Assembly: GCF_015706575.1 (NCBI RefSeq)
Contig: NW_024037076.1
Span: 3,754,777-3,818,776, forward strand
From: Patiria miniata
Lineage: Eukaryota; Echinodermata; Asteroidea; Valvatida; Asterinidae
DNA length: 64,000 nt
Direction of reading: 5' to 3'
Shown: piece by piece, positions 12,081 through 26,700 of the stretch
How the letters are laid out: each line of letters begins with the position of its first letter
Numbering within the stretch: the stretch's first letter is position 1
Translations under genes and position numbers: made by a program
The notes under the pieces: generated by a model
The model's database searches: none
What the model was told of the DNA's origin: nothing
What the model saw: only the letters and a program-made list of their open reading frames with translations

Positions 12081-13421
12081 CGGGGCCGGGAACGCAGCAA
12101 GTGCGTTCACCGGCGATGAAAAGCAATTTGTGTAGAATTCAACGAGGGTTTCATTATGCCATGGTTAACACTTCCTGTTATTTACTCCAGTGACCAGGGA
12201 CATGCGTTGCTGTACTACCGCCCAAACCGTCGTAACGACTATTAATTATTCACGTCGTGGCAATCGGGGGACAACACCTATATATTAGTCGCGGTTGGTG
12301 CTTCTCTAGATCTTTATATTTCCCGCTGCTTGCTTGTCAACACAGCGGCGGCATAGAAATAAGTTTAAACTGGTGGAGATGTGTATGAATATATACATCC
12401 AATGGCAAAAAATTCATTGATGGTGGTTACGTGACGTCAAAACAATGTCAGATCAGACTGCCGTTTTCAGAACACAAAACGGGGACGAAACATACTGAAA
12501 ATGCATCCATAATTTGAAATAGCAAGTATTACTGTAATTGTAGGCCCAATAATCTTTGGTGTAACTTTAAAAAATAATGAATGTTTTTGTTTCTGAACTT
12601 CTAAAAGGGGATATAATGTTAATGTGACAATTTGATATTTTAATTCTTCTAGTTGAACGAAATGCAGCAAGTTGTTTGATTGAGTAAGTCCAGTATTTAG
12701 ATTTTGTCATTCTACATGATATAGATTTTAGTTTATTATTTACTATTAGTTTTATATTATGTAAATTTATGTAACTTTATATTTTCTTGTCAACTCTTGG
12801 ATAGTGCTTGGTATATTATGTAGTCTTGTGTCAATTTTTTCTTTTTAACCAGCTACAAAATAAAAATTCCAAAGTTTCTGTTTATTAATCAACTTGGCGT
12901 CCAGATGTCACTACAGGAAGTGAGCAGTGCCAATTTTCAACAAATTGAAATTCTAAGCAACAGTTGCTGCTGACTTAATGCACTCCAATGCAGAGAACGA
13001 GGTTGCCTATCAAAAGGATAGACGGTGCCATGGATAATGGATTAATGAATGCTTGTTCAACACCAGATGTTTTATTTCATTGTCTTTATTTACCGGTAAG
13101 TCCCACAATGATTGACAGATCATCAGACTCGATGTAGGTTAAGTTGTGCGTTTTCATGACGCATCGTTAGTCGTTATTAATCTAGTGAATCGAGGGCAGG
13201 GGTGTAGCATATTGCCCACACAATGAAACTGAGACAAGGCAGAATTTGTCTGACAATCTGAAAATGCTGTCTTCGGCTCAGCTAAAAAAAAAAGGGATAA
13301 AAAGGTCAGAGTGTGGGCTTTCAGACGCAAGCACTTGCAATATTGTTTTCTCATCGGTTAAAAGGATTGGGTTAAGATTGTAGAAAGCGGTCAAAACTCA
13401 AGTGCACGAAATCAGCTCATC

Positions 13422-13942
13422 TTAAAGGGAATATACATCATTTGCTTTTGCTGTAATTTTCAGAAATGGATGGAATTGGGGGGTTGGAAATATAAAGCAA
13501 ATATAGTTACACTGACTTTTTGGAGGTTTTGGTTCGAAAATGCTATAAAAACCAAGAAAAACGATCATTTTTCTGTAGTCTGGTTCCCTGACTCCATATA
13601 AGAAGAAACAGAGCAGTTTACATACATTGGGGAATTGTAAGGTCAGGGAACCAGTCTAGCTGGCTCGTACCCGTTCATAGGTTTGTAATCGATTGCAAAC
13701 AAGTGCAATGGTCAATTGGGGCCAGTATTTGAAAAAAAGCCAGTTGTTTCCAACGCTGATCGGCCGATCAGCGTTGGAAATTGATACAAAAATACCACTT
13801 TTCTTGAAAATGACAGTATACCATGTGCCATAATTTTACAGGATGCTTTAGACTGTCATTTACCAACATCCTATTAAGGTATTTCGCAAAAACTTGGTAG
13901 TTTTATTTTTCGATGTTTGCAAATGTTGTATATTCCCTTTAA
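13422..13942 (+). mobile_element. piggyBac-type MITE (family P1), full copy
   Basis: The 521-bp element has TTAA at both outer edges and inverted ends TTAAAGGGAATATACATCAT / TGTTGTATATTCCCTTTAA. TTAA targets and TTAA-duplicated ends are the piggyBac signature. A perfect 34-bp palindrome sits at 13747-13780. No transposase. Related copies lie at 42942-46419 (split), 61869-62407 (inverted) and 32545-32700 (fragment). Confidence 0.82.
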
Positions 13943-15312
13943 AGGTTGGAGGTTGATGTGACATGTTTTCTAGTTTTCTTTCTTTCACAATAGATAAAGT
14001 GCTATCAGTCCGATCATAAAAAAAGAAGGAAAAAAAGAGAAGCAATTGTGAGGTTCTCCTGTCAAACTTTCCAGGTTTTTAAAATTTCCAGACAAAATTT
14101 TAATGGTTAAACTTTCCTGAATGCACTGCATTATATTCTAAGAATAAAGCCACATCTTTTCCCCTGATTTATTAGTGAAATAGCTATTAATTGACCTAAA
14201 AACCGATAAAGCCTGGATAATTTTAACATGAAATTTAGATGACTATAATGCAACCTAGATGCAATATTTTTCCATAGTTGTTCTTGCAAGATACAGCTGA
14301 TATTCCTAAACAAAAAGAACTTCTTTTCTTCTAGTGATTCCTTTGATCAGCTCCACTTGAGCAACACTCAGAACATTGAATTATCAGATGAACTGGAGGC
14401 AAGATGTTATTGTCTTAAGACGTTAGTGATTCCTCGGATCAGCTCAACTTGAGCAACACTACATTATGTACTTTCGTCAGTGCACAGACAAAAATAAAAA
14501 TAAAATCTTAAGACAATAAATTCTCACCTAAAATTCATCAAGTAATTCAATGCAATGGACAACATCTCATCAATAATAATGTCCCTATTAGAACTCTACA
14601 GTATTCCCCAACAAAAAGAGAAACAAAATATCTCTTACTTGCTGAATTCGCGCATCTGCCCGCCCCCCAAAATGCCCAGGCCTCCCCAAAATAGAATTAA
14701 GGCTTTATTGATTCAAAGATAACTCAATTTTGCAGTGTATTGTAACTATGGACATTCAACGAAAGGGAAATAACTCGGTTGTAGAGTTCGATGAGCCATG
14801 GTTTTTGCCTCCCTTTTTTTTTTTTCTTTTCTTAGCTTACTCTATTTTCTCTCTACTCAAATAAGATTCTAGGGACGCCACTATGGTCAATAGTTACTCT
14901 TTGCAATACGTTCTTGCGCTCTCAAGGACTTTTCCAATCGATCATGCCGGCGTTGAGATTGAGATCGGGATTGAATTAGACAGGAAAACAGCAAAGATAC
15001 CTGCAACTTTGGCGGGTGTTTTTGTTTTTGATATATATAACCAAGAAACAGGTGCAAAATACGTAAATATCTCTGGGCAAATTAAGAACTTTTACGATGC
15101 AAGAGGTGTATGCCTATTATTGTAGTTTTTGGGGCCCTTTGAAATATTTTCTAATTATTTGTTTGTCACTTTATGAAAAAATTTATGAAAAAAAATCCTT
15201 TCCAGTCTTTTGAACCTTAAACTAGAACCGAACCAAAATGATATGCCCATGACAAATAAGTTGAATAGCAACTGAATTATGTAACAGGGACAGGAAAAAA
15301 GAGTGGACCCCA

Positions 15313-15828
15313 TACAGGGTGAGTAAAAAAAACCCGAAACCCAAATGTCTGGACCATTGTTTTAGTGAAGTTCTGCATGTAGCACTTCCAAAATCTAGGA
15401 TACATGTATGAAAGCCCAATTCATAAGCTTTCTTTTAGTACACGAATCATTCAAATCACTCATGTACTTTTCAAGTTACGAAATTTTAAACACAACCGCC
15501 GTTTTATACTTCTGTCAACAGATTAACAGAAGGTAAGTGTTCTTTCAGGAAAACAAAAACAAATCACATAGGGATGTGTGTGAATTGTTTCGTTTTGCTG
15601 AAAGAACGCACACCTTTTTTGTGATCTGTGGAAAGAACTTTAAAACGGTGGTTGTGTTTAAAATTACGTAACTTCAAAAGTACTTGACTGATTTGAACGA
15701 TTCTTATACTAAAAGAAAGCTTATGAATTGGGCTTTCATATCCAAGATTTTGAAAGTGCTACATGCAGAACTTCACTAAAACAAAAGTCCCCACATTTGG
15801 GTTTCGCTTTTTTTGACTCACCCTTTAT
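15313..15828. mobile_element. Foldback MITE with ~250-bp arms
   Basis: Arms 15313-15565 and 15585-15828 are near-perfect reverse complements, running from ACAGGGTGAGTAAAAAA inward to a loop of about 20 nt. Such a unit is a non-autonomous TIR element; the superfamily is not clear from the ends. Transcribed within the RGS pre-mRNA it would make a long double-stranded hairpin. Confidence 0.85.
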
Positions 15829-16974
15829 AGAATGACCTGTGTGCTTAAAAAACTTAAGCAAGTTTCTGGTATCTCTGTTTACCAGATGTTATAGACTTTA
15901 TTCCCAAGTCGGCCATATTACGTTGAAAGCGGGGTAAACTCCTCATTTTTGGAACTTGCGATTAGAAATGAAGGCAACAGCATAAAAGTTCTTTACAAAT
16001 TAATATCAGTCTGCTCTGATGAACAATTTAAAATTTGTGATTAAACATACCCTGTTTTAAGCCACATTTAAAACAAAATTGAAATGAGGCTTGGAATGCA
16101 CTCCAATCCTAAAATAGTCTGGCACCATCTTTTGTCAACAGTTTACAATGTATAAAATAGATTCAGGGAACACGATCAAAATGGCTTCCTTGTAAATAAG
16201 CTTTATCATGTTTATAATCAATAATCAATAGTTTCAATATGTTGGTTTACAGCAAGAATTATCTGTCGGCGTTAAAGGAAACATATCCACAAGTAAAAAG
16301 TTTTCCCTAATCTTGTATTTTTCACTCAAACTTGTTTGTCCATGTCTCCCTTTCTCAAATCTCAACAAGTCTGCCAATCCCAACAAGAGAATAGAAACCC
16401 AATCGCATAAAGTTGGCATTAATTGGGTAACCGAAGCAGATCTAGAGTCACTTTGAGAGCACCATGAGTTCTTAGTGTTTCTGTCGCAGTTTGGGAATAT
16501 TATATTCACCTCCTTGTCCCAGATGCAATTCAACCACTTCAGTGATTTCAGTACTGACGAACAAGAAAACACAATTTCAGATTGTTTTTCCCATCTGTAG
16601 ATCTGTGCGTGGGGGTTCTTGTGAAATAAGATGACCGATTAGCACAGTTTTATTTCTCAGGTTCTGTTTGCTTGTTTCAAGGCTGAGATTGAGGGAAAAT
16701 GAGAAATCCATAAAAAAATCGACAGAAGGCTGGTACGAGGGTCGTTGGGGTCCCAGTGCAACGTAAAGTCTATGATATTTGCTGGTGTAAATTTGTTTTC
16801 CTTTAGTTTTATTTAAATTTTTATAGATAAAAACAAAGGAATTTCAGCTTTCAAAAGGGATTCCTTAACTTAACCCTGAAATTAGGAAAAATCCTGAGAC
16901 CCTAAAAAATCCTGACAAACAACTTGAAATAAGAAAAATGACAAATTCTGACAAATATTAACCCTTCTTTAGTC

Positions 16975-17745
16975 TTTTTTTTTTGGGGGGGGGAGGGGGA
17001 GGGAGGGGTTAAAACTTGATTTCTGAAGATTGATTTTGGAAAAAAATATCAACAAGTATGAAAATATGATTCTTTTTTGGTGGGGGGAGGGGTGGGTTTA
17101 CGAATTGATCTCTGAAGATTGATTTTGGAAAAAAATATCAACAAGTATGAAAATATGATTCTTTTTTGGTGGGGGGAGGGGTTACAAATTGATCTCTGAA
17201 GATTGATTTTGGAAATAATATTAACAGTTGTGAGAATTTGATCCTTTTTTTTGGGGGGGGGAGGGGTAACAAATTGATCTCTGAAGATTGATTTTTGAAA
17301 TAATATTAACAGTTGTGAGAATTTGATTCTTTTTTTTTCTTGGTTACAAATTGATCTCTGAAGATTGATTTTGGAAATAATATTAACAGTTGTGAGAATT
17401 AGATTTTTTTTGGGGGGGGAGGGGTTACAAATTGATCTCTGAAGACTGATTTTGGAAATAATATCAACAGTTGTGAGAATTTGATTTTTTTTGGGGGGGG
17501 AGGGGTTACAAATTGAATTCTGAAGATTGATTTTGGAAATAATATCAACAGTTGTGAGAATTAGATTCTTTTTCGGGGGGAAGGGAGGGGTTACAAATTG
17601 ATCTCTGAAGATTGATTTTGGAAATAATATCAACAGTTGTGAGAATTAGATTCTTTTTTTGGGGGGGGGGGGAGGGGTTACAAATTGATCTCTGCAGATT
17701 GATTTTGGAAATAATATCAGCAGTTGTGAGAATTTGATTGCTGGA
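16975..17745. repeat. Nine-copy tandem repeat with G tracts, about 75-90 bp unit
   Basis: Each unit reads TACAAATTGATCTCTGAAGATTGATTTTGGAAATAATATCAACAGTTGTGAGAATTTGATT (split here by variation), then a T run and 7-12 G, then GGGGTTA. GATTGATTTTGGAAA (once with one change) recurs at about 17028, 17117, 17202, 17286, 17360, 17444, 17526, 17607 and 17696. The minus strand frame of 194 codons here is an artefact of the repeat. Confidence 0.93.
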
Positions 17746-20700
17746 AACATTAATAGCCACAAAATCAGTTTCTGGAATAAGTTATATTTGTTGGATAAAA
17801 ATAAAACCAGGTTTGTTAACAGATCAAAATCATACTAATGTTGAAGTCTCCCGTTCCTTCCCACGTCTGACCCCAACAAATAAATTCCTTGACTGGCAAT
17901 CAATTTTTAGAATGGTTCCACTTCCCCCACTCACAATTTGTTAAGTAAACAATGGATCTACAACCCAGCTTCAAAGACTGTCTGCTATTTCAAATGTCGT
18001 GAATGCCTCTGGGTATACTGAGGAGGCGTGCACAGGGCTACACAAATTAGCGTCTCTAGCTAATTTTCATAAACGGTGATTAGTGTAAACCGTGATGAAT
18101 TTTCCTGGAAAAGGCTGAATGCATGGGCGATGGAGTTTCAAAATTGGACAACTCTTTCAAATAAGGCACAAAAAAATTTACAAAATTCTGCTCCTGATTA
18201 TATGGCATTTGAAAATGGGGTACATGTAGGTAGGTAGGGAATATATATTTTTTTTTTTTGGGGGGGGCAATTTTTTGTGTGTACGATCATATGCAGGTGT
18301 CTGTGTGAAATAAAGGGAACAAGGTAGTAATTGATGGTTTTCGGTGTCTTTTTCTCATTTTCCCCCAAAAAAATTAGGGTAGGGGCTGTCAAAATAGGGT
18401 AGGTAGGGTAACCGAAGGCAGAAGTATTGGGTATTTTTGGGCCCTAGTTGCAGGCTCTTGGAAATAGGGGAGTGTGGTCTAGTGATTAGGATTCGTGACT
18501 CATGATCTGAGGGTCAGGGGTTTGAATCCAGCCGCTGGTCATATGTTGTGTCCTTGGGCAAGCCACTTCACTCCCACTTGCCACTCTCCACCCAGGAGTA
18601 TAAACGAGCACTAGCATAAGCTGGTGATCGAGTAATAACCTGCAATCGACTCCATCCCATCCAGGGGGAATAGAAATATTCTCAGTCCTTATGCCTAGGA
18701 AACCGGAGACAAAAGCCGGCCTGATGGGCCATATTGGCTCATGATAGAGATACTTGGAAAATTGGAATGAGCCCACACGGTATTAAAAATTCCCACTTCA
18801 CCGGAGCTTATCCATTCATGTTGTTTTTTTTAAGATATATTTTTGGAACTGGAGGTGGGGTTTATCCCAAACGCAAACCGCATAATCCTATTCAATTCAT
18901 GGTTGAATTATTCCAGGAAATATTCACTGCTTGACTGAATTTTGTTTATCCTCAACAGGTCGTTTCAGCTTAGAGTAATGGTGAAAGACCTGACTGTTAC
19001 ACTATAGTCAGATTTCCAACTCTCTTCAATTCCATCTGGAACACACATGCAAACAAAGCCATTCATATTCTTTGACGTTCATATTCCTTGAAGTTCAGCC
19101 TAACGTGCTCCAATATTTTTCTAAACGGGGATTAGGTCGGTAGTGAAAAATGTTTCTCAAAAAAAACCAACAAACAAACAAACAAACAAACAACAAAAAG
19201 GGCGTTTTCTCAAATGACGTAAAAAAAATTAACCATTATAAATTTTGTCTGGTGGGCAATAACTAAGAAGTCTCCACTATCTATCTAATTATTATAGCAA
19301 AAACTTTTTGGACACTATTTGCAGAAAACCTCATGCTTTTTTCCCAGCAAAATCAGGCTAACTTCAAGGATTTTTGAAACGTTGCTTAAATTGGTATTTC
19401 CTGTTTCTCAAATACAAATTTATATTTGAGTTGGTGCACAGAAAACAGTTTTTTTTTATGAGAAAAAGGGAAAGGGTAGGGAAAAATAACCTTTAAAACT
19501 TGTACTCACTTTTGTCGTGTAGTAGATTCTCAAAACAGTCCGACCATTTCCTAACATCCGACTCGCCGGACTCTTGAACCAGGGACGATTTGTCGCAGTC
19601 CAGTTTATCGGCCGTGTCTCGTAGCGAGCTGTCGGTGTGTCGCCTCCGCAGAAAACGCATCTTGTCTTTTAAATCCCTGGCACTGTTGACGCAACAAGGT
19701 ACGAAAATAATGTCAAAAGTGAGAGATTTCTCTTTCCAAAAAGAAACGGAAGTCTTTTTTTCTCTCTGGGTGATGATACTGTCTCGATATCGGAGAAATT
19801 TTTCGAAGGTGAAAAGTCAATTGCGCTGACCAGCAGCGGAGAAAAAAGGTAAAAACCCGGTGGTCGTGATCCGTGCTTCGGCCACAAGTTGATCGTTTCA
19901 GTTCCAGACGGTTATCTGGCCCGGCGCTTCTATCATCACTGTCATCATCATATTCTGACGTGCTTGTTTCAACTGCTGCAACCCGAGCCTCCTGACCGAA
20001 CTTATATCCGGGGCCCGTCACTGACAGAGACAGAGAGAGAAAGAGGACGGATGGCCCAGCCGAGCCAGAATGCCGAGAGCCCGCCAGACGTCATCAGTTG
20101 TCGAGAAGTGTGGGCACGCGCCGTGCCTACAGAGGCGTGGAATTCCATTAAGGCAAGACGACTCGCTGATCAGCTGCAAGGCCGGACGAACGTACGTGTC
20201 TGGAAAACCGGGGATAACTAACTCCCAAACCGAGCATCACTCGCTAATAATATCCTTCCTCACACAGGCAATTCATCTTCATTTCTCCGCTTACTAATAT
20301 GACTTATCTTTTTACAACCATCATCAATCTAATGGCCGGGCCAAAACAAATGCTGCATAATTTTTTTTTCTCTGAAACATCATCTTTCGTCTCATCTAAT
20401 CTGTCCTCTCCATTTATCAGTAATACATTATAACTCATTTGGAAAACACACACGGATGCTCTGCCATAAATTATAGCAGAAACACCTGTCCGTGACATTT
20501 CCTATCCCCACACCAAATGGGAAGGGAGAGATCTTGCCATTTCCCCCACCGGAATTGTACATTGGATTCAAGGAAAGTCTTTCATCATCAGCGTCCACAT
20601 GTAGGTCATGGGTAGGACGGGTGTCTTTTTTTTTTAGTTCGATTGGATCGTGATCAGGTATTACGCGGCACGTCGGTCTACCGTCACGCCACCACTGAGC

Positions 20701-23700
20701 AAGCGTCTCATGTTACCTGCCTTCTAACGAGCGGGGCCCTCGGTTTGTCGTCAGCCGTAAACCGACGACGTGGCGGGGTAAATGTACATGTACACACACT
20801 GGGTGCCATTAAGAGAGATGAGTTTGAACAGAACCTAGAAGAGCATTAGGACAGTGAGATTCACTCGGAGCATCGGCCAAAATCGCTCAGCGGGTTAGCT
20901 CGGGATTACGTGCGAGTATCCAGATCAGTTTCATCCACGGTCTACCCAAGCCTTGTCTGAACATATGAACCCCCAATGATCACCCCTCATGTGACCTTTA
21001 CTACCTCATATATTGGCACGGTTGTTTTCGAAAAATGATGCATTGTAGAGACCCGGGTACATTGTATAATACAGAACAAAAGATTGTAAAGGTCTCCACA
21101 AGGTAATTTCTAATGGTGAATACTGGTACATGTACATGTAGGTCTCCTCAAGGATTTTACGTAATAGATATTATATAGGGATCTGGTACACGGTACCCTG
21201 TGGAGACATGTGCATAATAGGGAACAAAAGATTGTGTCTCCACAGAGCAATTTCTATTGGTGGATACGTCTCCACAAGGTTATCACGAAATAGATGGATT
21301 TTACTCAAAAAGTAGGAATTTCCAAGAGTGTTGATCAGTCGCAAATTGAAGTACCGGGTATGTTATGTAAGGGATAGGCCTATTAAAGTCCGAATTTCAG
21401 CCCAGAAAATTAATTCTGGTTAAAATAGGAGCGTTTTGAAAGTACACTTTCAAACTCGGAAAACTTCAGAACATGAGAACAAAGAAACGCCACAAAGGAT
21501 ACAAATTCCAGTATTAGGGATTTTACTCAAAAACTAGGCATTTCCAAGGTATCCGTTACAAATCAAAGTATTTTATGTAAGGGATATTTGGTTAGAATTT
21601 CAACCCAGGAAAGTAATTCTGGTTCAAATAGGAGCATTTTGAAAATAGCGTTCAACCCTCTCACGATTTTGTACACGAGAACAAAGCGATGTCTCCACAA
21701 GTAGGATACAAATTTGAGTATGGGTCGTCTTGCAGTTTTCCTTTTCTGAGTCACTTTACGGCAAGTATTGTAACACACTCTGCCAGCAAACTTTTTTCCC
21801 CTTCCGAACACCGGATGCGTGCCCCGGTTGATACAAATGTCAGGAGCTGTAGCTGTTTACCTTGTGGCCGGGTTTATTGCTTGAATTTCATTGGAATTGC
21901 AATCGAGTTTTGTATTAAGAGGTGGCTCTTGTATTTTAACCATCATGAATACATGAATACAGACTTACATTGTCCAATTTCAAAAAGCCTACATAATGCT
22001 TTTGTGTGCATCATAGAAACAGGTATAAACCTTTTTTTTTTAAGGTTAAATCACACACATTCAACACAGGCTCCGGCACCTTCTACAAAATTTATTATTG
22101 AAGTAAATTTTGGATTCTGAAATTTGAGGAATAAATGCAAAATCACAATGGACCATTTTTAACCACGGGCATTAATTACCATTAATGGCGCAAATCGAGG
22201 CAAAGTCAATGCAACAACCTTATTCCACATTTTTTTAAAATCTTATGCAAGTACAAGTACAAATCAAGCCTTTTGATTATTTGAATTTTTCCCAAAAGCA
22301 CTGAATTATTATCAAAAAGGTAACTTGGATTAAAGATCTTTCAAGTACTAAACATCCTGTGAAATTATTCCATCTGGCTTAGGCCCCCCCAAAAATAAAT
22401 AGTCGGTCTCTGGACAGCGCGCGCGTCGATTTTAATCATGCACGTCAACCTTTTTTTCTTCAAATTGTCCACGATAGCTACAACAGCGCCCTCTATTTCC
22501 GCAACTTCTCAAATTTTTGTACCAAGGAATGGGGAAACTACACCAAGGCAAATGATGGAGGGCACCAAGGCACATTATGGAGGACACCAATGTATATGAG
22601 GACACAAAAAGGCAAAAAATAGTACCCACCTTGTCTGTACAATCCATGCTTATAAAAAAAAAAAAAAAAAATACAAAAAAACGCGTCGCCGCATCGATTT
22701 CAGAACTTTGGTCTGACCAGAGACCGACTATTTTTTTTTTTTGGCCTTAATGTCATTTCAAAGAAATCAAGAAATGTAGGTGATTTCCAATGATCTGTGA
22801 ATTGATTGATTTTTGGAGATACACATGTAAGAGTTACATAGGTGAAATCACACTTCGTGACATAGTAAGACTGTGCATGGTTTATCACTGTTTTTTTGAA
22901 TAGTTTAATATCCAATGAGTTGAAACCATTTTGAGTGGTTTTGTTATCAGAAACGAACAAAACACATGAAAAGCAAATGATTCACACACATATTCAACAC
23001 TAGTTCAAAAAATTTGAGACTCTCAATACTGTGTATGAGAGTCCCAAAACTTAAGGTATTGAAAACATGTAATACAAGAAAACAGACTGACACCTAAAAC
23101 TACCAGTCAAACACCGCTTCAGTGCATCAATCAACTGTGCCAAAAGAAACACGTGGCATGAACCAGGAACTACCGGTGGTCTCTGTCATGTGCAAAGTAT
23201 TGAAGAAATGTCTCCTTTAAAAATTGAATTGAGTCTTCAAACTTGGTTGGTGAAATAATGAGGACCTTTTCTTTGCCCAGTGAAATTTTTGGAGAAATTC
23301 GCTGGCTAATTAAGAGTGCATGAGTAAAGTTGGCCGGATTTAGTTTTGCTCATTTCAGAGCACTCCAGGTCCAAGTCCGATTCAACACAGGTATTCAACA
23401 CTTTACACTTCTACTCCACATTTGCTGACCTCGTAGAAGTGCAAATCAAGTTTTTTCTCTAAAGGGTTTGGAGAAACAAATATATTCTGCAGAGTTGTTG
23501 TCGAGCCATCGCAGGTCACCCAGTCACAAGTCAAATCAAGTGGCAAGCTATTCAAATGAACTGTGAAAAACGCTGGGCGTTCCTTGGTCCTATTATTGTC
23601 CAGTTCATGTTCCTAGTGACCAGACTTGTGATGGACGGGACTACATCTCTGACATTTTGATGTTTCTTCTGCATGCAAGATCCTTTTACGGCAATTTCTG

Positions 23701-26700
23701 GCCCTTGTGTACATGCATGCAAGCATTACATCATTCTGTACTAGTGCTGTCTCTCGGGTCCGTTCTGTAAGTAGTGTTGCAGTCAAGTCCAACATAAGTC
23801 CTCATCACAAGTCCTCACACGTCCTCACAACTCCACGAAAAGTCCTCGCAAGAGAAACACAAGTCCTCATCACAAGTCCTCACAAACACAAGTCCTCATC
23901 ATAAAATCCTCATCACACCTCCTCACACGTCTTGCACAAGTTGATATCAATGCAAATCCTCACAAGTTTAACACAGTTCCTTACAGTCCTTACACAAAAC
24001 AAGTCTAAGTCATCAAGTCCTCACAAGTCAAACACAAGCCCTCATCACATCTCCTCACATGTCCTCACAAGTTTAAATAAAGTCCTCGCAAGTGGAGCAT
24101 AAATCCTCAAAAACCAACACAAGTCCTCACAAGTACAAGCCCTCATCACAAGTCCTCACAAGTCCATATCAGATGTCCAACACAAATCCTTACATGTCCA
24201 AAACAAGCCTCACCACGTACAAGTCCTCACAAGTCCAACACAGGTCCTCATTACACCTCACATGTCCTCTCAACTTCATATCAAGTCCTCGCAAAGCCAA
24301 CACAACTCCTCAAACATCCAAAACAAATCCCTGTCGACTGTGATTGGCTGGCACGCAGGTTCACATAACATTTGAGTTGCTCACATACAGACGTTGGTTG
24401 GAGAGGGCTCTGTTGGACAACATGTGGTACTCAGACTACATGTAGCAAACAATTGGTTCCGCTGCACAAACACTGCCAATGTTGGAAAGCATTAACATTA
24501 TCTATCTGTATGCCTAGAGCTTTATTCAAGTGTTCAATTTAATTCAAGTCCCAGGAAACCCATGCTCAAAGTACAAACAGTAACTTTTAGATTTTGGGAT
24601 TTGCCTTCTCAATTCGTAAGCACTGTCTACTTAGCACTACCCAAAAGCTTTGATAAAAAGACCTAAATCTGAATAATGGTCCAGAGTTTACAGGTAAAAT
24701 ATCTGCACTATTTGTAATTGTGGAACCCAAAAAATTATCTCAAACAAACCACCCACCACGACCACAATGCAAAACATAATTCCTTCCGAATTGGTTATTC
24801 CGAGAATATTACAACGTTGTACTTCTGAAATTAAAAACCCACATATTCACACCATTCACAATCAATCTTCATTGTGACTATAGCGTCGACTGCGGATGAA
24901 ATCCCCCCAAAATTGATTTCAACTGGAAAGGCGAGAGTCTGGCCTCTATAATCAGACACTTGACTGCCTGAGCACGTCACACGTGATATCACAGAACGCT
25001 CGCCCCTTGCTGTAATTAACTGCTTCCGATTAAGGCACGTCAGGAGGGCGGTGTTCTAGGTAAACGATCCTGGCATGTAGGTACGTGGACATTATGTATG
25101 TGCAAGCGCCTACTATCTGCGCACGCACGGCCAGCTACGACAACCTCTGCAGCGGGGCCATGCCCACAGGCGACAGCACGGCGCGGGCGACTGATGCCAT
25201 CGCCATAGCGATGGGCATGATGATGACGCAGAATATTCCGGAGTTCAATGCGACACTTGGGAGCACGGCTAACACAACAAGTTGGGATAGAAAAAAAAGC
25301 AGGGAGCATTATCATCGCGATCACCAATTGAGATATCTTTGCCTGAACAAATGCTTCAGAATTCCCCTTGTCGCTTTAATAAAATCCTAATCCTACATCC
25401 TTGCTGCATCAGGAAATTGGTTCAAAGAATATTGTTGAGAATATCCACATGATAAGAAGGTACAAAATTTACTCAGGGAAAAAAAGCAGGGAAATAATTA
25501 TTTGGGCGACACACACACACAAAACCATGAAACTCAACATTTTGCCCGGTGAGCTCTGCCTGTCGTTAGGAGACTCATTCGAACAGGTTTAAATTTAGAC
25601 AGGTTGATTTAAAGAGGTTGTGGAATGCTCAAAGACATTTCCGTCATTTTTTGGGTATATGTAGCCTAAGGTGTGATGAAATAAAAACGACTATTGTATC
25701 TGTCATGAACTGAGTACAAAAGGTACTTTTGAGAGCTGTTTTTCAGGTCCTGTTTCGACCCGAACGTGCAATTTGTGTAAAAGTCGTTGTTGGGGGCAGC
25801 AAACAAAACATAGTAAATTGTGACGTAATAAACAGGACTCGTTTATACTACCCTGCATCGAGAGTCCTGTTTATTAATTGCGCGTTCGGGTAACAATGGC
25901 CATCAATTGAGAAGGATTTTGGGTGTTATCTTGGCCAAGCTTTAATTCAAATAGGCTTGTTTTGTCTTGTTTTCCAAATACACGTTCATGAACAATGTGG
26001 TATGGGTGAGTGGCTATACACATCCAAACCTTTTCCTTAACAAAATTCTGAAAGGTCAAATATTGATTCGGCATCGCCTCATTTAGGACAACTTTGGCCG
26101 GAAATTTGTCCGGCAGGAAAAACACAAACTACGCGTGACGGAAATGGGCGCTTGATTGAGTTTTTGACACACAGGGGAGGAAAGGTGGGGGGGGGGGGAG
26201 GAGGAGATATTGACAAACCCATGACGGAGCACTCATGTGCTTGATGTATCTCCATTAACGTTATCACAGCCGCGCTTAAAGTGCCTCAATCGTAATTGGC
26301 CTTTTAGCGTTGACATTAGCAACTTGTCAAGAATCTGACTACGTACATCTATTAACTTGATAGCACCAGTATATGATTTCATATAGGCCCCTTCATGTAT
26401 TTTTTTTCGTATACATACATTGGTAGTTGGCTTAAATTAATGGTGCATTTTCTGCTGGATATTACCAGAAATGTAAAGTTTTATCTACATTACCGGCCAT
26501 ATTTGGGGAAGAGATTGTCAATTTCAAAAAGTATCGTGAAAATTGGATGAAGTTACATGTACATGTAGGTCTGAAAAATGCATTTCTTTCTATACTGATA
26601 ATGTCTTTCTCTCAGATTCAAGAAGTCTGCATTCAGACAAAAGCCTGAAAAATATCGTGCCTGCATATTTTCAACCTCTGGGTCGCAGGAAATTTAGCGG

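Larger units (their letters stand above)
2538..19509 (-). other. RGS intron 2 (17.0 kb)
   Basis: The intron runs from donor AAAA|GTGAGT of exon 2 to acceptor CACAG of exon 3, phase 1. Named repeats are listed separately. Between them (about 2.6-3.3, 4.5-5.1, 6.2-8.4, 9.0-11.9, 12.1-13.4, 14.0-15.3, 15.9-16.9 and 18.8-19.5 kb) I see only AT-rich sequence with short low-complexity runs and no supported exon. Confidence 0.85.
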